A DNA stretch of 64,000 bases from Sutterella faecalis. Lineage in GTDB: Bacteria > Pseudomonadota > Gammaproteobacteria > Burkholderiales > Burkholderiaceae_F. This document shows, piece by piece, positions 61,404-64,000 of the stretch (the first letter of the stretch is position 1; each line of letters opens with the position of its first letter). Position numbers and translations under genes: made by a program. The stretch is from positions 1,674,001-1,738,000 of the forward strand of contig NZ_CP040882.1 in NCBI RefSeq assembly GCF_006337085.1, in the 5' to 3' direction. The notes under the pieces are model-generated. The model saw only the letters and a list, made by a program, of their open reading frames with translations. It made no database searches and was not told the origin of the DNA.

Positions 61404-62945
61404 TCAGGAACCTTCAGCTTCGCGTCTGCACGCTGCCCGGCCGGCCATGAAGGCGGCAAGAGCGAGAAGAACCGCCAGGATAAGCGCAGCGGCATTTCCA
61501 AAGCGCATAAAGGGCGTCTCAGGGCCCTTGCGGAGCTCCACCTCGCGCGTGAGCACATCCTTCCCCGAGCCTTTCGCAAGCGCCGTCACGCGTCCGTCCG
61601 GGCCGACAAAAGCCGAAAAGCCGCCCATATTGACGCTCGCCGCCGGGCGGGCGGAAGCCCTCGCGAGAAGCCGCGTCATATCGAGGTGCTGCCCGATCAT
61701 CATCGGATGGAACCACCCGAGATTTGCCGTCACCAGAAGGAGGTTCGGCGCCCCGTCAGGGTCCTTCCAGAAGGAGCGGAGCACTTCGCCGTCGATGTTC
61801 TCGTAGCAGATCAGAACGCCTGCTCTGAAATTTTTCCCGAAGACAAGATTCTTCTGGTCCATGCTCCCGGGCGTCAGGTCTGTGAGCGGTATGCCGAGGA
61901 GATCCACAAACCACCGGAAGCCGGGAGGCACAAATTCTCCGAAGGGCACGAGCTTCCTTTTATCCGTCACCGTAAGGCGCCCGTCCTCAGCAAAGAAGGA
62001 GGAATTGCGCCAGCCGCCCGCTTCATCGCGCCTGAAGCCGTTGAAGAGCATCGGTGCGCCTTTAGCGGCATCAACGAATCGGATCAGCGCCTCCTGGTCC
62101 GCTTGCTTCAGTCTCAGAATATCCGTCGTCAGGATCCCTTCCGGCGTAAGAAGGAGTTTCGGAAGTTCCCCGGACGGCCAGGGTTCCTTCATCAGGTCGG
62201 CAACCGCATTGAGGCGCTCCGCTGCCGTAGCCTTGCTCCAGCCGTCAACGACCGGAAGTCCGGCTTGAATGAGACGAACTTCCGCCCTGCCCGCCGGTTC
62301 CGACCAAGTCTCAGTCATGCCCCAGAATCCGAGGCCCTTCAACGCCACCGGAATCAGGAGGAGCCAGAAGCGCGCCCTCGACTTCCCGAGAAGGAGCACG
62401 ACAAGCGCTGCGAGAGACGTGAAGAAAGCAAAATTGATGAGATGCGCGCCCCCCAGCGGAGCGAGCCCCTCGAGCGACGTATCAAGGAGCGCCAGCGCGG
62501 GCGTAAGCCACGCAAAGTCGGCAAGCCCTTCGCCGCGCAGCCACTCGGCAAGCGTGAGGAATGCCGCCAGCATGAAGGCGCGCGCAAGAAGCGTCTTTGA
62601 AGCCCTTGCCGCGAGCCCGGCCGCAGCACCCCAGAAAAGCGCCAGAAAAGCTGCGAGAAGCAAAAGCCCGAGCAGCGCAAGGGGCATCGGGAGACGCCCG
62701 AACTCATTCATCGAGCGCACCGTCCAGTAGAGCCCGGGGGCAAAAAGGCCGAGTGCAAAAAGCCAGGCCCGCAAAAACGCAGGCTTAAATGACTCCGCTC
62801 TGACGATCAGGAAAAAACCGAGCAGAAAGGCCGGAAGCCCGAGCCAGGTGTAATGAAAGGGCGCGTAGGCGGCAACCGCCAGCACCCCGGCCGTCAGAGA
62901 CAGGCAGGCGGCGCCGAGCGCGCCGAGAAATTTGAAGCGCGTCAC
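61404..62945 (-). CDS. lnt: Apolipoprotein N-acyltransferase Lnt
   Basis: A 513-residue inner-membrane enzyme that adds the third acyl chain to lipoproteins such as Pal. The N-terminal 200 residues form about seven helices; the nitrilase-like domain has the catalytic Glu (LTPEGI), Lys (KRKLVPFGEFVP) and Cys (VLICYEN). The start is GTG at 62945, with AAGGAAGG upstream, 13 bases after the corC stop. Order ybeY-corC-lnt matches the classical operon. Confidence 0.94.
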   Translation of the reverse strand: MTRFKFLGALGAACLSLTAGVLAVAAYAPFHYTWLGLPAFLLGFFLIVRAESFKPAFLRAWLFALGLFAPGLYWTVRSMNEFGRLPMPLALLGLLLLAAFLALFWGAAAGLAARASKTLLARAFMLAAFLTLAEWLRGEGLADFAWLTPALALLDTSLEGLAPLGGAHLINFAFFTSLAALVVLLLGKSRARFWLLLIPVALKGLGFWGMTETWSEPAGRAEVRLIQAGLPVVDGWSKATAAERLNAVADLMKEPWPSGELPKLLLTPEGILTTDILRLKQADQEALIRFVDAAKGAPMLFNGFRRDEAGGWRNSSFFAEDGRLTVTDKRKLVPFGEFVPPGFRWFVDLLGIPLTDLTPGSMDQKNLVFGKNFRAGVLICYENIDGEVLRSFWKDPDGAPNLLLVTANLGWFHPMMIGQHLDMTRLLARASARPAASVNMGGFSAFVGPDGRVTALAKGSGKDVLTREVELRKGPETPFMRFGNAAALILAVLLALAAFMAGRAACRREAEGS

Positions 62946-62958
62946 GGCACCTTCCTTA

Positions 62959-63795
62959 TCAGATTCGTTCAACGGAAAGAACTTCGACCTGCCGATCGTC
63001 GCCTTCTTCGATACGGAAGCGGAAGCCTTTTTCCTCAATTACTTCGCCCACCTTGGGCACATGCTCGAAGCGGTCCGTCACCAGGCCGCCGATCGTGTCG
63101 CAGTAGTTGTCGACGAGCTGAGAGCCGAAATAATTGTTGAACTGGTCGATCGGCGTGAGCGCCTTCACGCGCCAGCGATCGCCCTCAGCCACAATGTTCG
63201 TCTTGCTGTCGTCGTGATCGAACTCGTCCGAGATGTCGCCCACGATCTGTTCGAGCACGTCCTCGATCGTGATGAGGCCCGAGATGCTCCCGAATTCGTC
63301 GATCACGAGCGCAAGGTGGCTTCGCGTCGTCTTGAAGTCGCGCAGAAGCACGTTGAGGGGCTGGCTCTCCGGAATGAAGCGCGCGGGGCGCAGGAGCGTC
63401 TTCGGATCGACCTTGGGATCAATGAGAAGCTTGAGGAGGTCCTTTGCGTGAAGCACCCCGAGGACGTTGTCGAGGTCATCTTCCACCGCCGGGAAGCGCG
63501 AATGTCCGGACTCAAGCACCATGCGGACCCATTCGGTTCTCGGCTGCGAAAGATCGATGGCATCGACCTGTGCGCGGGGGATCATCAGATCCGACGCACG
63601 CAGATCCGGGACCTTGAGCGCTCCCTCGATCATGGAATAAGCGTCGGCGGCAATGATGCCGTTGGCCCTTGCTTCAGAAAGCGCCTCCGCGAAGTCATTC
63701 TTCGCGGATCCTTCGTCGGATTCCCCATTGCGGAATGCGGAAGCTATGCGGTCTAAGAGGCCCTTCGAGCGGCCTGAGGGTGGTTCGCTGGACAT
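62959..63795 (-). CDS. corC: CorC/HlyC-type CBS-domain protein
   Basis: A 278-residue cytosolic protein: paired CBS domains (about 68-190) with DLMIPRAQVDAIDL and EDDLDNVLGVLHAKDLL, EFGSISGLITIEDVLEQIVGDI, then the CorC_HlyC transporter-associated domain (about 200-278). E. coli CorC (YbeX) was linked to magnesium/cobalt efflux and later to ribosome homeostasis. It sits between ybeY and lnt. Confidence 0.93.
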   Translation of the reverse strand: MSSEPPSGRSKGLLDRIASAFRNGESDEGSAKNDFAEALSEARANGIIAADAYSMIEGALKVPDLRASDLMIPRAQVDAIDLSQPRTEWVRMVLESGHSRFPAVEDDLDNVLGVLHAKDLLKLLIDPKVDPKTLLRPARFIPESQPLNVLLRDFKTTRSHLALVIDEFGSISGLITIEDVLEQIVGDISDEFDHDDSKTNIVAEGDRWRVKALTPIDQFNNYFGSQLVDNYCDTIGGLVTDRFEHVPKVGEVIEEKGFRFRIEEGDDRQVEVLSVERI

Positions 63796-63842
63796 TGAAG
63801 AAAATTTAAGTACAGAAACTTTGACTATACCGCGCCAGAGGC

Positions 63843-64000
63843 TTAGTCATGGACCATGCCGATGCGGTCGCTGTAGGGATTGGGGAAGCCGAGCCCCGTG
63901 AGAATCTCCGTCTCCTTCGATTCCATCTCTTCGGCTTCCTCATCATTGAGATGATCGTAGCCGCGGGCATGAAGAACGCCGTGAACGAGGAGATGCGCAA
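63843..64000 (-). CDS. ybeY: Endoribonuclease YbeY, C-terminal part
   Basis: The last 51 codons are in the window. They hold the zinc motif HGVLHARGYDH followed by EEAEEMESKETEILTGLGFPNPY. YbeY matures 16S rRNA and assists ribosome quality control. The gene runs off the right edge and is the first visible gene of ybeY-corC-lnt. Confidence 0.93.
   Translation of the reverse strand, partial: AHLLVHGVLHARGYDHLNDEEAEEMESKETEILTGLGFPNPYSDRIGMVHD

Overview
The window looks like chromosomal DNA of a high-GC Gram-negative betaproteobacterium of the order Burkholderiales. Gene orders such as lptD-surA-pdxA-rsmA beside amgK-murU, dusB-fis-purH, lnt-corC-ybeY, a Bug-type (TctC) solute-binding protein and a campylobacter-like iron-siderophore set best fit the Sutterellaceae (Sutterella/Parasutterella-like gut anaerobes). 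The family assignment is inference; no rRNA gene is present to settle it. Coding density is high, and no prophage, CRISPR array or DNA insertion sequence was seen.

Layout. 0-6 kb: end of lrgB, a flavin oxidoreductase, mnmA, a TerC-type membrane protein and recA-recX. 6.1-6.5 kb: three tRNA-Lys genes under one promoter. 6.7-9.3 kb: metNI (no metQ) and an unusual Fic protein. 9.3-21 kb: housekeeping and stress genes (trmB, uppP, a SEC-C protein, ettA, a small kinase-like protein, an unrecognised protein, two universal stress proteins, a NarL-type regulator, moaC, a BepA-like protease, a ferredoxin-NADP reductase). 21-27.8 kb: Mrp/ApbC, a Bug protein, metG and a SulP transporter. 27.8-29.7 kb: a group IIC intron inserted directly behind the sulP terminator. 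29.7-40.5 kb: scpA, then an iron-uptake island: tonB-exbD-exbB, a TonB-dependent receptor, a duplicated divergent control region with Fur-like sites, two FecCD permeases, an ATPase and two tandem binding proteins. 40.6-50 kb (minus strand): malic enzyme, then amgK-murU-dusB-fis-purH-tolB-pal-cpoB. 50.2-55.8 kb (plus): lptD-surA-pdxA-rsmA. 55.8-64 kb (minus): ybeY (partial), corC, lnt, glyQ, glyS, plsC and a YgjP-like metallopeptidase with a triplicated N-terminal domain.

How the parts work together. Envelope biogenesis is heavily represented: LptD and SurA (outer membrane assembly), UppP, AmgK/MurU (peptidoglycan recycling), TolB/Pal/CpoB, Lnt, PlsC and the BepA-like protease. The iron island forms a complete route: receptor plus TonB/ExbBD for outer-membrane passage, two binding proteins in the periplasm, and FecCD-type permeases with an ATPase in the inner membrane. 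The most unusual items are a 23-nt insertion inside intron domain V, the domain-triplicated YgjP protein, a Fic protein lacking both its catalytic His and its inhibitory Glu, a recA terminator whose stem contains the recX ribosome-binding site, and the duplicated iron control region.
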